Shown here: piece by piece, positions 10,571 through 21,894 of the stretch
How positions within the stretch are numbered: position 1 is the stretch's first letter
How the letters are laid out: the number at the start of each line of letters is the position of its first letter
NCBI GenBank assembly: GCA_015143295.1
Contig: CM026551.1
Span: 9,196,499 to 9,260,498, forward strand
Direction: 5' to 3'
Length of the DNA stretch: 64,000 nt
Source of the DNA: Tetracentron sinense
Taxonomy: Eukaryota; Streptophyta; Magnoliopsida; Trochodendrales; Trochodendraceae
Notes under the pieces: model-generated
Seen by the model: only the letters and a program-made list of their open reading frames with translations
What the model was told of the DNA's origin: nothing
The model's database searches: none
Program-made: the position numbers and the translations under genes

Positions 10571-10892
10571 AAGGGCATAATAATCATTTTCCTAACAATA
10601 ACAAATGAAAGCATAACAAAATTGGGGATTGAGGTTGTTTGTCTAATGGTTGCAAAACCATGAGTTAATTTTTAAAATTATAACTCACAACACTGTATTT
10701 GCAAAGCTGGTAGAATGCAACAACTGATATGCAAAAATTCCTTTTAAAAAAAGACAGGAATAGTTTCAACTTTCAATTGCAAATTTATTATCAGTTTTAC
10801 CCAAAATGTCCCCATCCCATCAATTTAAGCTTGAATTTTAATCTTTTGTGGCTTTCTTGTACATCGAACCAAACTTTATATATATATATATA
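10571..10892. other. AT-rich spacer, no gene
   Basis: On the minus strand this may be intron attached to the eIF4G exon, since TTGTTATTGTTAG just upstream of 10570 looks like a splice acceptor. It ends in the (TA)n tract at about 10876-10892 that borders the next Helitron. Confidence 0.3.
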
Positions 10893-11446
10893 TAAGTCAA
10901 AATTCACGTGCATTGCACGAATTGATTTTTTATTACAAATATAAAATTATATTTATAATAAATTACAAAATATTCCTAGAAATTGCTTCTAGTTAGTAGT
11001 GGGTTTCACTAATTGCAAAAAAAAAAACAAAAAAACAGCAGGACTATAGATTAAATATAAATTGTGTATTGTTAAGATTTTCTTTCAATATGAATAGTTA
11101 TATTTAAATTAAATTTATTTAAAAAAACATCTAATAAAATTATTAAAGAAAATACGAAATTTGCAATTTCTCCGACTTTAACCGAGGAGAGAGTGTCTAA
11201 GGTGAGTTGGGTAGAGCTAGGTAGGCTAGATGGCATTGCATGTTGATGCATCACTATAGCAAACAAAACCAAGTTAAAATTTTAAACGAAATAAATTGCA
11301 GCATAAAAAATAGGAAGTTTCTCAACAAAACCTTATGAATCAGACTCATCCTCAAATTCTATGAATATTGTAGTAGAAGTTGGTCTACCTTCTTCACCAC
11401 ATGTGACAAAGTCATACAAGCAACCGGTATAATGAGCCTTCCATAT

Positions 11447-13822
11447 TGTAAGCACATAAATTTACCGCCTTTCCTCCCCTCTCAACTCTAAGTGTCGAGA
11501 TAAGGTCCGAGAGTAGAGGAATAACGCTAAATTTATTTTAAGAGTCGCCACCTACTTAGGGGAAGTAGGATCCCGAGATAATCCAAATAAGGGGGTCTAC
11601 GGTCCATAGTAGTCTAGGTAAGAGATCCCTTTAGGTCCTAGGGAAGGGGTTAGGCACCCCAGGACCTCCATCCAATGATGGTAACCTACTCATTAGGTCC
11701 AAATCAAACATTTAAAAATCACTTATCATTTCCTAAATAATTATTAATTTTGCTAATCGAATACAAATCAAAATGGGGTGTAAAAAAGTTTATTTTTGGT
11801 TGGGGTCGAACCCTGATTGGGCTGCCTACTTATCCGGTTAGTCGGAATCAGACCCTTATAGTAGTTCGGGGTCCGTGACTGTTTTTATACTCGTTTCGGA
11901 GTGTGGTCACTTCCAACTCGTGTTTGAGTTGGGGAGGGGATGTGGAATTGAGATTTATGAATCTCATTCCGGGAGATAGTCGCGTGGCTAGGTGCTCGTG
12001 GTGGAGCTCTAGGGGGCGTTCATTTATTAGGGTAGATTTCTTTTAGATTTTTTTTTTAAATGTTTTCGTTATTTTGTATTTTTTGATTTTTTTGTATTTT
12101 TTAATTTTGGCAAGTTTACCTAGTCAAGAACTAACCTAAGTGCCTAAGATAGGCAAAATAGGAAAAGAAAACTACATCCTAACCTTATTGCACATACACA
12201 CATGGACAATTCACAATTTGTACAGACTTGCTAGGCCTAGATCAATAGGCCTACAAAACTACAGACGAACTAACCATACACAGCCCGGGAATCTGCAATA
12301 TATAGCTATTGGACTAAAGCTAGTCAACCATGTTTGGTCGACCCACTTGAGTTCAACGACTATCCAAGCAAATTACCCACGGATTACAAAAGGAGAGAGT
12401 CACCAACCACAGCCTCACTGGTTTTGAGTTCAACCGGGTCATATGCTAGTCTAGATTCTGGCCGAAAACCTCACTGATCTAGGCTTTTACTAAATGAAGC
12501 AAATCTGCCCTTAGAAACTTCAGCCATCCTAGATCTCAATTTAAGCCAGAATCCAGATCACTAGAACTTGAACAAACCAAAATAAATCTGCTCTCATATG
12601 CTTTACACAACAAAATATACACAGAAATGGAGAGGTAAAGGATCATACCTGCCCGCTGTTGGAGAAGAAACGGGATTGACCATGGAGAAGAGACCGTGAC
12701 TCTCTCAAGCTCTCAGATCCAGAGGATCAAAATATACATATTTAAAATTAAATTAAAAATAAAAGAAAAAGGAATGGAACCACTGGTGTGGCTATAGCTC
12801 TGGCCGGAATTAGATTGAAGCTCACGGGACGACGACCGGAGCTTGGATTGGAGACCATTTCTGAGATTCGATGCCAGGGTGAGAAAGATGTGCTGCTAGC
12901 CGGAGCTCTACGATGTTGAATGCCGCCGAGAAGGGATGAAGAGATGAAACCGATTCATCGATCAGAGATTGTGAGAGCAACTAAACAAAGAGTGAAGAAA
13001 TAATTTGGATCAATAGATCTAGATCTAGAAACCTAGATCTAGATCTAGATCTAGAAAATTCTAGATCAAATGAACTGAAAGTTGAGCAGAGAAAGAAGGC
13101 TACCCGATCGGAGATTGTGAGAGGATTCTCTAGATCTGAGGAAACGGGGGGAACTGGAGCTAGCCGGAGCTAAAAACCGGAGAGAATGGTCCCAGTTGCT
13201 GTCGGACTGATATGAATAGATGGTAGTGCCGCCGGTTGATGCTGCTACAGACTGAAACAAGAGGAAATAAATAGAGGAGAAGAAAGGAAGAACGAGAAGG
13301 GAGGGGTGCCGGCCGGACTGGTGAAGCTACTGTCGCCGGAGAAGAGCATGCTCGTCGGAGAAGATGGCTGTTGTAATCCAGATGCGACCAAACTGATCGA
13401 GCTCGCCGGAGACCATGGTGATCGGAGCTTGGGCGTGAATCACAGCTCGCCGTTCGCCGGGGAATGGAAGAGTTTGCTGGTGAGATCCAAGAGGAATAGG
13501 AGAAAGGGAGAGAAATCGAGAGGGAATGAGAACTATCTGTTCTCCACCGAATCAGAATGAGGTTTTTTTCCTTCTTTTTTTTTTTGTAAAAAAAAAACCT
13601 CCCTCTTGGTTTTTATGGAGCTGGGCATGGGCTCTGGGCCTTAGAGGTTAGGTCTTGGATAGGGTTTGGCCTTGGACCTCTCTCTCTCTCTTTTGAGGCC
13701 TTAAAAATAAAATAAGAATAAATCAAATTAAAGGGACAAATTTAACTAAAATAACACTAAAATTAAAGTTACAAATTAAAAAAAAATATGGGATAAAAGG
13801 GTGTAAAAATGGGGTGTTCACA
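11447..13822 (-). mobile_element. Solo LTR of Tat-like Gypsy type, 2.38 kb, TSD CATAT
   Basis: The block starts TG and ends CA, and is flanked by the same five bases CATAT (11442-11446 and 13823-13827). On the minus strand it starts TGTGAACACCCCATTTTTAC and contains GGTGGCGACTCTTAAAA near its far end, features I associate with plant Tat/Ogre-type LTRs. No gag or pol lies inside. The open frames at 12140-12427, 13066-13260 and 13306-13560 have no known family. The LTR family name is from memory; the ends and TSD are read directly. Confidence 0.7.
13014..13062. repeat. (CTAGAT)n microsatellite
   Basis: A short run of CTAGAT units with a few interruptions, inside the solo LTR. Confidence 0.8.
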
Positions 13823-14505
13823 CATATGTAAGAGATACATGTTATGGTCGGGTGAAAAATAGAGTACAAGTTTCATATTGAAGTTCAGTATTCACAACCT
13901 TCCCCAGGAAAATCACATTATCATCACTCTTTCCTCACATATCTCCCCACAAAAGCCTTGACTTTATCCCAACGACCCTCCTGTTACTCTCCAAACCCTC
14001 CAGCCGATCAACTCCTACACTGCAAACATCCTTCTTTCTTTTCTTTCTTGCCCGATCATTCATTCTAATTTCCTCAATCTTCATGCACAAGTCAAAAGCA
14101 AAAGAAACTCAATCCAAATCCGTTCATCGGCAGCCCTAATAATTCCAAGCAGCTTTTCTTCAGGAAAAAATCTTCTATTTTGTCCCACGAATTACTTGCA
14201 AATAGAAACGACATATATAATTAGAAGGTGGATCATCTCAAATTAAATAATTAATGGACAAAGAAAGAGTCCTAAGTCTCTACTAATCAAGAGTCCAAAC
14301 AAATAATAACAATAAAAGAGGAAATTCTTGTAAAGAGTGGAGTGATATACGTGAGAAACACTTATAATTGTAATCCACTTCAAGATATGAAATATAAACA
14401 AACTAAACTTCTATTAATATTTTTAATAGATATCATATGTTATAAGTTAATATTTTGATTAAAGGGTATTTACATCCAAATAAAGTTTAGTATACTCCTT
14501 GCACT

Positions 14506-14535
<30 letters not shown>

Positions 14536-14536
<1 letters not shown>

Positions 14537-14694
14537 CGTGTAGACATCATTTATCCACGTTAATACGGTCAATACGTTAGATGTTAGCTTGGGCATTGAA
14601 GCTCTTGCAACTCATACCCTTGGGGGGATTGGTTCCCGACATCCCTTCATTGAAGGCCACACCCCTACCACTCACGCAAGAGGTGGGGGTGTGA
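14536..14694 (-). mobile_element. SINE copy 1 (minus, 3' end damaged)
   Basis: In reverse complement this matches the SINE at 17731-17910 almost throughout: CACCTCTTGCGTGAGTGGTA, GGGGTGTGGCCTTC, GTTGCAAGAGC.TCAATGCCC, then ATAAATGAT.TCT. Its 3' tail is lost where it meets the (TA)n tract beside Helitron C. Confidence 0.65.
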
Positions 14695-14699
14695 CTTTA

Positions 14700-15125
14700 C
14701 ATATTCAATAGGAAATTTTACGACTCCAAAAAAAAATAAAAAATTAGAGTCAAGTGAAGTCTAAACTTATAAAATGACCAGCATATCCCTCAATTCATAT
14801 CAGGTATTTAGAGAGTATGCAATAGATTTCTAAGGGTTTAGTTTTCGTCTTGAAGCCTCGGAAGAAGAGATTGTAGTGCCTACGAATACTTGACCATGCA
14901 AAATAGGATTTCTACATCTGATTTCTGAAGGTGGCAATATTAAGATAGTTATGATGCAACTATTATCTATCCCTCACGACATATTATTAGTGCTTTTATT
15001 TTTGACAAGACAAGGAATATTACTTAGTTGGTCCGTGAATTTTCTTTCCTTGTGCCACATTTTGCTTAAAGGGTTAAAGGAAGATGGTGTGATCTTTATC
15101 ACCCGTGTATGGATCCCCAAACTCT
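14700..15125. other. No gene recognised
   Basis: AT-rich sequence. The open frame at 14951-15211 (+) has no recognisable domain and runs into the following MITE. Confidence 0.3.
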
Positions 15126-15422
15126 ATAACACTGTTTTCATAACCAGATGGGGCATCGAACCAGAACCAGCAGAATGGGCGGTTCCCGGTTTGATTGTTT
15201 ACTTTTTGTAAAAAAGAATTTTTTTTTCCATTTGGCCCGGTTCCCAACCGGTTTTATCAGCGGTTCTGGCCGATTCTTAAAGAGTTTCAATTTTGGAGGT
15301 TTTGGGAACGACAAGGGGACTGGTTCCCAATTTTTCCAGTTCGACCGGCTGGTCCGGTCTGGTTCCTGATTTTTCCGATTCGACCGGCTGGTCCGGTCCG
15401 ATTTTGATAACAGTTTTTCAGA
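15126..15422. mobile_element. MITE with GGTCCGG-rich interior
   Basis: The ends carry inverted repeats around ACTGTTTTCATAACC (left) and GATTTTGATAACAGTTTTTC (right, reverse complement ACTGTTATCAAAATC). The interior is made of CGACCGGCTGGTCCGGT-type repeats, with a ~44-bp block duplicated near the right end. It is non-coding; open frames across it on both strands are composition artefacts. Confidence 0.5.
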
Positions 15423-15906
15423 ACATAAGCAAACATTTTGCAATGAGCTTCGTCAAATAGCCAATAATATGGAAAATGCTTGGCTAGTGACGGGAGACAA
15501 GAATGGCCTCATTCTCCCTCTTAGAAGTCTAGTGGTCGCCGACAATGTCACTCATGGATTGTTTTTTGGGAAATAGTTAACGTGCCTATGAATTCTATTT
15601 AGAAATCTAAGGTTGGACCTCATTGGTCCCACTCCCCCCTCTCCCTCTTAAATACTCACGACAGTATTATTGTGAATTATAATATTTTGGTTTTTTTTGA
15701 AGGATAAAGCTAACAGGTCACCTTAGGGCATAAAAAAAATTGCAGGGTTTTGGAATTATGCGACCCATTTAATTTAAGGAATCACATCTATTATTACCTT
15801 ACGGTATGATAAAAGAGAAAGAAGCTGGTGTGAACCAACATTCTTCTCCCCTTAATACCCTATCAAATATGTAAAATTAGGCTCAGGATCCTCTCGAGTT
15901 CAACTC
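15423..15906. other. No gene recognised
   Basis: AT-rich intergenic sequence without a clear repeat or domain. Confidence 0.3.
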
Positions 15907-16250
15907 AAGAGAATCTCTCGAGTTTGAACCCCTAGAGGTCGCCACGTGTCTCCTTTGACACCCCTTAACCATGGGTAAGGTTCACCCACCCCTAGGGTTC
16001 ACCCATCCATCCTTGGTTTTTTTTTAAAAATATTAATTATTATTTTTAAATTAAAAACTGTTTTTAATATTAAAAAAACTCTAAAAACAGTTTTTTTAAA
16101 AATTTAAAAACTAATAATTAATATATATATATATATATAAAACCAAGGATGGGTGAGTGAACCCTTGTGGTGGGTGAACCTTACCCATGGTTAAGGGGTG
16201 CCAAAGGAGACAAGTGGCGACCTCTAGGGGTTCAAACCGTAGAGATTCTC
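15907..16250. mobile_element. Foldback MITE, copy 3 (well preserved)
   Basis: The two arms of ~112 bp (15907-16020 and 16139-16250) are close reverse complements: AGAGAATCTCT, TTGAACCCCTAGAGGTCGCC, CCCTTAACCATGGGTAAGG and ATCCTTGGTTTT pair with their counterparts. The AT-rich loop contains its own AAAAACAG inverted repeats and a (TA)n tract. It is the best-preserved member of the family at 2319-2880. RNA from it would fold into one long hairpin. Confidence 0.7.
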
Positions 16251-17714
16251 TGGGCCGTAAAATTATGCATGGCCTTTTGAGTCTCTATTCTCCACGCGTT
16301 GCAAAAAACATGTCCTTGGGAATCCTCTCCACTGCTTCTTCTCTTCTTCTGCAGACCATTCCCTGTCAAACCTAATGCAGTTTTCAACTGCTATATATAT
16401 ATATATGTACCGTCACTTTCCATATATGTTTCATTTCTACACAGTTGTATCATCTATGAGCATCTATAATCACTTGTCCCCAGCTCAATCGCACTTTCTA
16501 CACAGATGGGTACACGATTTTCAACAAGTTGATAACTACTCGAGGAGGAACCCCTCACAAGTGGGCTTTTATTTTCTGTTTTGGTCTGAATTCCAGTGAA
16601 ATCGATATATCTGTTTCAATCTCCATTGCTTCTTCAGGGATGAACTTTCTTTCTCAGCCCTATCTCTACGGGATTGCATTTGGGTTGATCCCAAACCGAG
16701 TTCGGGATCGGTGTATGCTGCTTTCTTGGTTTTTTTTTTTTTGGATTGATTGTTTAAATGATAAGATATGTTTGATTCTGGGCCTGAACAGGGTATTGTG
16801 GTTTTGGTCAGTTTGGTTTACAACATGTTTAATTATATTGTTCTTTGCTCAATGGTTTGAAATGGGACATCTCCATTCTTTAATTCTTTCTTCTTTTAAG
16901 GCCTATATATTAAGCAACTCGTGAATTGGGTTTTTGTTGTGATTCAGTTTTAATTATATTTAAAAGTGAAACACATAAATCCAAATAATTTATATGAAGT
17001 TTAAAACAAGCAATCACTCAAAAAATATCAAGTGGTTTTTGAGCTATAATTCACGTCTTTAGCATTGATTCGCCATAACTATGATGTAGTTCACTTAACA
17101 CACCTATAATGTTGGGACTTAAAAGTTTCATATTGGGTTCCATGTGATACATGTCAACAAAAAAGGAGGTAAAGTTTTCTTTTTCTTTCATCTTTAAAAA
17201 AAAAAATAATATTTTTTGGCACAAAATCTTGAAAATATAATAGTTACATGCCAATATAAAACATACTTATAGAACCTCTAAATTCTGTGTGCAGAAAATA
17301 TATGATACGCAAGAATTAGATTCATATCAATCGCAAAATATTAACACCTAAAAAAATTAATTGAACGGTAAAATTCTAAATAATTACTTTTTAGGATTTT
17401 GTTATTAATAAGCTTAAATGCAAACTTTGAAACAGATTATTTTAAAACACATGTCATGAAAGGTTAAGAGAAATCAGTTTTGATTTTATATTCACTGTGG
17501 CTCTACCTTCAAACTCATCAGGAGACATTCATTGCAAGTTCATGAAATCCATAAAATTAGGGATCAACCATCCTGTGAGGTTGAGTGCCAAAATTGTTCA
17601 TGTCTTTCTTTTCCAGACGTTACTGGAAGAGACATGCAGTTGTGTCGAAAACATGAATTAAGTTCCCTACACTACTACAACTTACCCAAACAAATCATTT
17701 TACCTGATTAAAAG
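16251..17714. other. No gene recognised; weak exon-like stretch
   Basis: This holds two overlapping open frames (16375-16599 and 16529-16924, +) without a recognisable family. The part around 16340-16720 has mixed composition and CT-rich lines ending in TTCCAG, as a promoter or leader would, but it cannot be assigned. The rest is AT-rich. Confidence 0.25.
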
Positions 17715-17730
17715 CTTATATTAGTTTTAC

Positions 17731-17910
17731 ACCCCCGCCTCTTGCGTGAGTGGTAGGGGTGTGGCCTTCCAAGGGTGGAGGTCTAAGGATCTAATCCCCC
17801 AGGGGTAAAGGTTGCAAGAGCCTCAATGCCCCAGCTAACTATTGACCGGCTGACTCTACTGATGTAGGTAAATGATATCTGCCCCTGTGGGGTCCTCCCC
17901 CAAAAAAAAT
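17731..17910 (+). mobile_element. tRNA-related SINE with 16-bp target duplication
   Basis: The ~180-bp body contains an A-box-like GCGTGAGTGGTAGG and a B-box-like GGATCTAATCC (internal RNA polymerase III promoter elements) and ends in A8. It is flanked by an exact 16-bp duplication CTTATATTAGTTTTAC (17715-17730 and 17911-17926), the signature of LINE-assisted retroposition. No coding capacity, as expected. The intact duplication implies a fairly recent insertion. Confidence 0.85.
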
Positions 17911-18071
17911 CTTATATTAGTTTTACTGTGTTGAGAAACACTATAACAACGCTTATTAGCATAATCGCTTATAACTACCATAATCCGAACCAAACAGGCC
18001 CTAATTTGGTTCAATGTAGAGTAAATGTGAAAAAGAACATAAGGAGGCTTGCACAAAGGACCAAAGGGCAT

Positions 18072-18102
18072 GCACGTGCATTGCACATGCAAAGTAGACT
18101 AA
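18072..18102 (+). mobile_element. Helitron 3' end
   Basis: The hairpin GCACGTGCATTGCACATGC is followed by ~10 bases and CTAA (18099-18102), then T. The layout fits a plant Helitron 3' terminus. The matching 5' TC end upstream was not found. If it lies far upstream, the SINE at 17731 is nested inside. Confidence 0.5.
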
Positions 18103-19390
18103 TAAATGTAAAAACTGTATCATTACTACCTATGAAACCCAAGCAGGTTGGGTGGACAGGTGGCAGTCTTAGAGAAGATTTTGGACACATGTCATTTCTA
18201 GAATGAGTCTTCTTAAACTCCTCTTCTTCTCTCTCTCTAAAACCCTCTCTCCAATTTATGAAATGTTTCATTCTCTTGAATTTATTACGTCTTGAATCTA
18301 CCATTTCAGATCGTTTACTCTCAATAAAAGCGTTTCCAAATATGAGGGGATCTTCGGAGTTATGGAGGATTTCAATTTTCAAACGTTTCAAATAGTTATA
18401 AAGCTTTTGTAACACCTAGCTAATTGATTAATGTTTAAAACAGTTACTTTAGTGAGAGGGAAGAGATGAAACGTATCACAATTGTTACATAAACCAACCG
18501 TTTGAGAAAGAGACGTTTAAAACCAAATGGTGTAACTGTTGAGATGTGGCAATGGCTATTATATAAACAGGAGGAGTAAGACGTCGTCTGCAACGGACAT
18601 AATATGGACAGTAGAGTTCATTTGCCGGCACAATGTAAGCACAAACTGGGTATTGCTCCGTTTCAGCTATCACCACTTCTACCTTTCAGCTCTTTACCGA
18701 CAATCCTTCCTTTATTTTCCACAAGTTTTATTTTGAGGAATGTAATCGTTTGACATTTTTTTTCCTACTTTTAGGAGGTTCAGCTTCAGGCTCTTTGTTT
18801 GGGAAGAGTTCTCCTATATATAGTATATGTGGGAATATAATGGGAAGATCTGTACTAGCTCTACTCTCATGCATTCCTTACTCTCAGCTATAAATCATCA
18901 CATGTCATTGCTTTCAATAACAAGGGACATGTGGTGACTCAGAGGGTGATAACCGGATTTGCCCAATCCGGTTATCACCGTTAGAGGATTTTGGCTTCTT
19001 CAATAAAATACCAACACCTATGTGTTAACAAGGTGCTGGCTTTTGGGCCTTTGGCTGACACTAGGGCTAGCACGCCCTATAATGGGATTGCTGCATCATC
19101 TCTGTTTTTTCTCTGACTCCCCATGTCTCTTATATTAATTATTTTATTTTAATAATGTTATTTTTGTTCCAATAACTCTCTGGTTGGCTCGGTTGTGATT
19201 ACCATTGCATCTGATAAGCTATTATTACATTAAGTTCATATTTGTTTACATAATTACCTCATCTTTGTTTACATAATTACCAAACTACCACATCCTAAGG
19301 TAATTTATGGGTTGCTCCGGTTGACTGTTCAACCAGAGCTCCTGTTCATAGTTAATCTCTTATATCATATTTATCGCACATTCTTTCTTT
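18103..19390. other. No gene recognised
   Basis: The 134-codon minus frame at 18011-18415 crosses the Helitron terminus and has no family. A stretch near 18558-18580 (TATTATATAAACAGGAGG) resembles Helitron 5' ends but lacks a clear TC. Confidence 0.3.
18945..18979. repeat. Perfect 15-bp inverted repeat
   Basis: GGTGATAACCGGATT, a 5-base loop (TGCCC), then its exact reverse complement. No associated gene or element was identified. Confidence 0.75.
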
Positions 19391-19399
19391 TGACATTTC

Positions 19400-19425
19400 T
19401 GTGCATTGCACGGGTTTCTTACTAA
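19400..19425 (+). mobile_element. Helitron 3' end
   Basis: GTGCATTGCACGGG forms a hairpin, followed by TTTCTTA and CTAA (19422-19425), then T. This is the consensus arrangement for a plant Helitron 3' end. The 5' end may be near 18550 but is not certain. Confidence 0.5.
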
Positions 19426-19904
19426 TTTTATTAGAATCATATAAAATTAAAGGATTCTTATAATTTTAAAAGGATTCCTCTCAAAAATTAAAATCGGCCT
19501 ACAATTTTATGTTAATCGTTTTAATGTCATGTAATTCTTTATAAAATCATCATATTCTTATTATTTAAAGAAAAAATGAAAATTTGTTTTTGGGCAAGGT
19601 CTTAGTTAAACCTAGGACTCCCAATGACCATGCGGTCCTAAAATTCCTCGCATTACATTTTTTTTTGTTCTTTTTGCAAACACCCTCTTGTGGCTGCTAA
19701 AGTTACCATAAGGATTAATTCTTCCAAATTGTCCTAAAACCTCGTGCCTTTTCTTTGCAAATGTCACACTTGAGCGAATTTAATTGCTCATCAATCTCAT
19801 AAATCCCTTAGAAGATATATATTATTTTGCCTTTGGGGGACATATCAACTCAAATAAATCTGTTATGTTCTCCAAAAATGTCTCAAATTTATTGAGCTTC
19901 TGAG
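19426..19904. other. No gene recognised
   Basis: AT-rich sequence without a recognisable gene or repeat boundary. Confidence 0.3.
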
Positions 19905-20760
19905 TCTAGTAACGGTCCGTCCAGCGCTTTACAAGTTTTGTCATTGCACAATATGCATTTTCTTTTGAAAACTAGATGTATTGTGCTTTTCATCTCAGGG
20001 GTTGCAATTCTCATAAGACTTCAAATACAACAAAATGAATGATTTCAAATCTTATAAAAATGATAAGATTTGAAATTCCATAATTATAAGAATTAATCTT
20101 GTTAGAAACCTTGACAAAGTGACTCAAAATTTCAAACATCTACCATGACAAAGTGTGAAGTGGCAAACTTTATAAGTCTCAACAAAAGAATGAGCCCTAA
20201 TGGGCATTTATCTCTGCTTACGCTTGGGCATATACAAGGGCGTTCACCATTGACTGGTTAGAAAACAACATTTTAAGAATTCGTGGACTGTATGAAAAGG
20301 AAAGTAACCACCCTTTTCAATAGCATTAGCTCAAGCGTATCACAACATAACACAGTTTTTCATGATTCTAGCTTGGTGTCGAGATTATATGAATTCCCTC
20401 TAATGGCACTTTTTTTTAGATACTTCAAATCATAGGAAACTGTTACCTAAGGTCCGTTCTTTCGCGGAGAAGTCCGGCACTTTGCAAGTTGTCATTAGAC
20501 AATATGCATTTTCTTTTGAGAACTAGATGTATTAATGTTTTTCATCACTCCAGTTGCAATTCTATTGAGACTTCAAATGGAACAAAATGAATGATTTCAA
20601 ATCTCATATATAATTATAAGACTTAAAATCTAATGATGACAGGAATCGATGTTGTTAAGAAATCTGGACAAAAGTGACTCAAATTTCCTAACTAACCTCA
20701 TAAGCCTTTTTAAGTTTTTTTTTTGGTTTTGTTTTTTTTGTTTCTTTTACTGAGACCACG
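19905..20760. repeat. Direct repeat, two copies ~550 bp apart
   Basis: A ~150-bp block appears near 19915 and again near 20460: TGTCATTgCACAATATGCAT, TTTTCTTTTGaAAACTAGAT, GTTGCAATTCT..TGAGACTTC, AAAATGAATGATTTCAAATC. Each is headed by a CTTTrCAAGT motif, which recurs in looser form near 20775, 20860 and 21120. This may be an old tandem arrangement or the inside of one non-autonomous element. Confidence 0.5.
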
Positions 20761-20761
20761 A

Positions 20762-21490
20762 CCTCAAGTGCCTTGCTTTGCAAGTCTCATCACTTTGACA
20801 GTATCTGCGTTCTTTTGCTTTGAGTAAATATGTAAGAATTCACTTCAGTGTCAGGCTTTGCAAGCCATTATCAATGGCTTTTTTTTTGGTTGAAGAGGTA
20901 ATCTAAACACATACACCCATCAGACCGAAGGTAACTGTTAGGGTGTCATAAGGGTAAACCTACACAACCACTCCAAAAGGACCCGACTTAAGGAGGGTTT
21001 GTGGTCCCTTATACACCCTGGCGAATGCTACAACCCAACCGAGGTGGGACTGTAAGTGGGAGAGTAAAACCTATGTTAATAATGTATAGAATTTGTAAGA
21101 ATTTACTTCAAGTGTCAGGCTTTCAAGCATCATCAAGGGCTTCAATGGAACTAAAACCTCATGTTAATAATGTATAGAGAAGAAAGAGAGGTGGACATTT
21201 GCTTACAAAAAAAGACAACGAACTAAAACCTCTGCTCGTAAGTGTATTATCACCGATAAAACGAAATGGTATCTAATCTCTGCCAGTCTGAACTGTATCC
21301 ACTCGATGTACAATGTCACCAGACGTATATGAGCAGAGGAGAGGAAAACAAGAACAAAGAGACTGGAGGAAGAAATGAAGTTGAGGGAGCCCTAAATCGT
21401 TTTTTATTAGGGTCTTTTCCTAAATATAATCCCATGCTTCAAAATTGAAGTCCTATCCCTTTGGGCGAGAATTGAAAACCCGCATTTTGC
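20762..21490. repeat. Dispersed repeat, copy 2 (related to 4468-4805)
   Basis: Same order of blocks as copy 1, from CTCAAGTGCCTTGCTTTGCAA to GAGAATTGAAAACCC, with an extra segment (about 20835-21245). That segment contains two further CTTCAAGTGTCAGGCTTT-like motifs ~260 bp apart. No coding sequence recognised. Confidence 0.5.
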
Positions 21491-21894
21491 ATGGTTTTTT
21501 ATGACGAGAACTGAAATTTCAAGAATCCTTTACAAAAGAACATCAAATCAAAATGGTCAATTCCCACCTCCAATTCTCGCGATAAGAACAAGGCCTTATC
21601 ACTTGGAAGTCGATTTGCAAAACTAAAAATGAAGGAAGAGTTGATATTCAAGACATTTCATACATTAATTTGCTTACAAAGAAACTTTCTGTTCAATATC
21701 ATGAGAGCCAAATACCTAACATACAATTTTTTTAAAACTTCACTCAAAACAATCATCTAACCCAGAATATCATAGCTTGTTGCACTAGTCCTTTACCTAA
21801 TGTAAATATCTTTTTGAACTTAATATACAACTCTACTTTACAAAAAAGAAAACAAAAACAAATAAAATAAATAAATAGCACCTAAAAAAAATGC
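21491..21894. other. No gene recognised (possibly 3' flank of captured eIF4G)
   Basis: AT-rich sequence lying downstream of the eIF4G fragment on the minus strand. It could be intron or 3' flank carried along with it. Confidence 0.25.

Larger units (their letters stand above)
10893..14513 (-). mobile_element. Non-autonomous Helitron C (minus), ends eroded in (TA)n
   Basis: On the minus strand the 5' portion (AATAAAAGTGCAAGGAGTAT from ~14513) and the following ~200 bases match Helitron B, including GAAGTGGATTACAATT and CACGTATATCACTCC. The 3' end has the hairpin CGTGCAATGCACG (~10908-10920) followed by TTTTGACTTA and a (TA)n tract. The expected TC and CTRR termini are not intact, apparently replaced by growth of the flanking TA microsatellites. 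A 2.4-kb solo LTR (11447-13822) sits inside. No helicase and no recognised captured gene were found in the remaining ~1.25 kb. Confidence 0.6.

Noticed and set aside
15138-15443. Overlapping open frames on both strands
   Set aside because: They come from the CGACCGG/GGTTCC repeat composition of the MITE and resemble no protein.
16529-16924. 131-codon plus open frame
   Set aside because: AT-rich with a hydrophobic, phenylalanine-rich translation and no family. Possible leader or intron sequence, but not supportable as a gene.
18011-18415. 134-codon minus open frame
   Set aside because: It crosses a Helitron 3' terminus and has low-complexity stretches; no recognisable domain.
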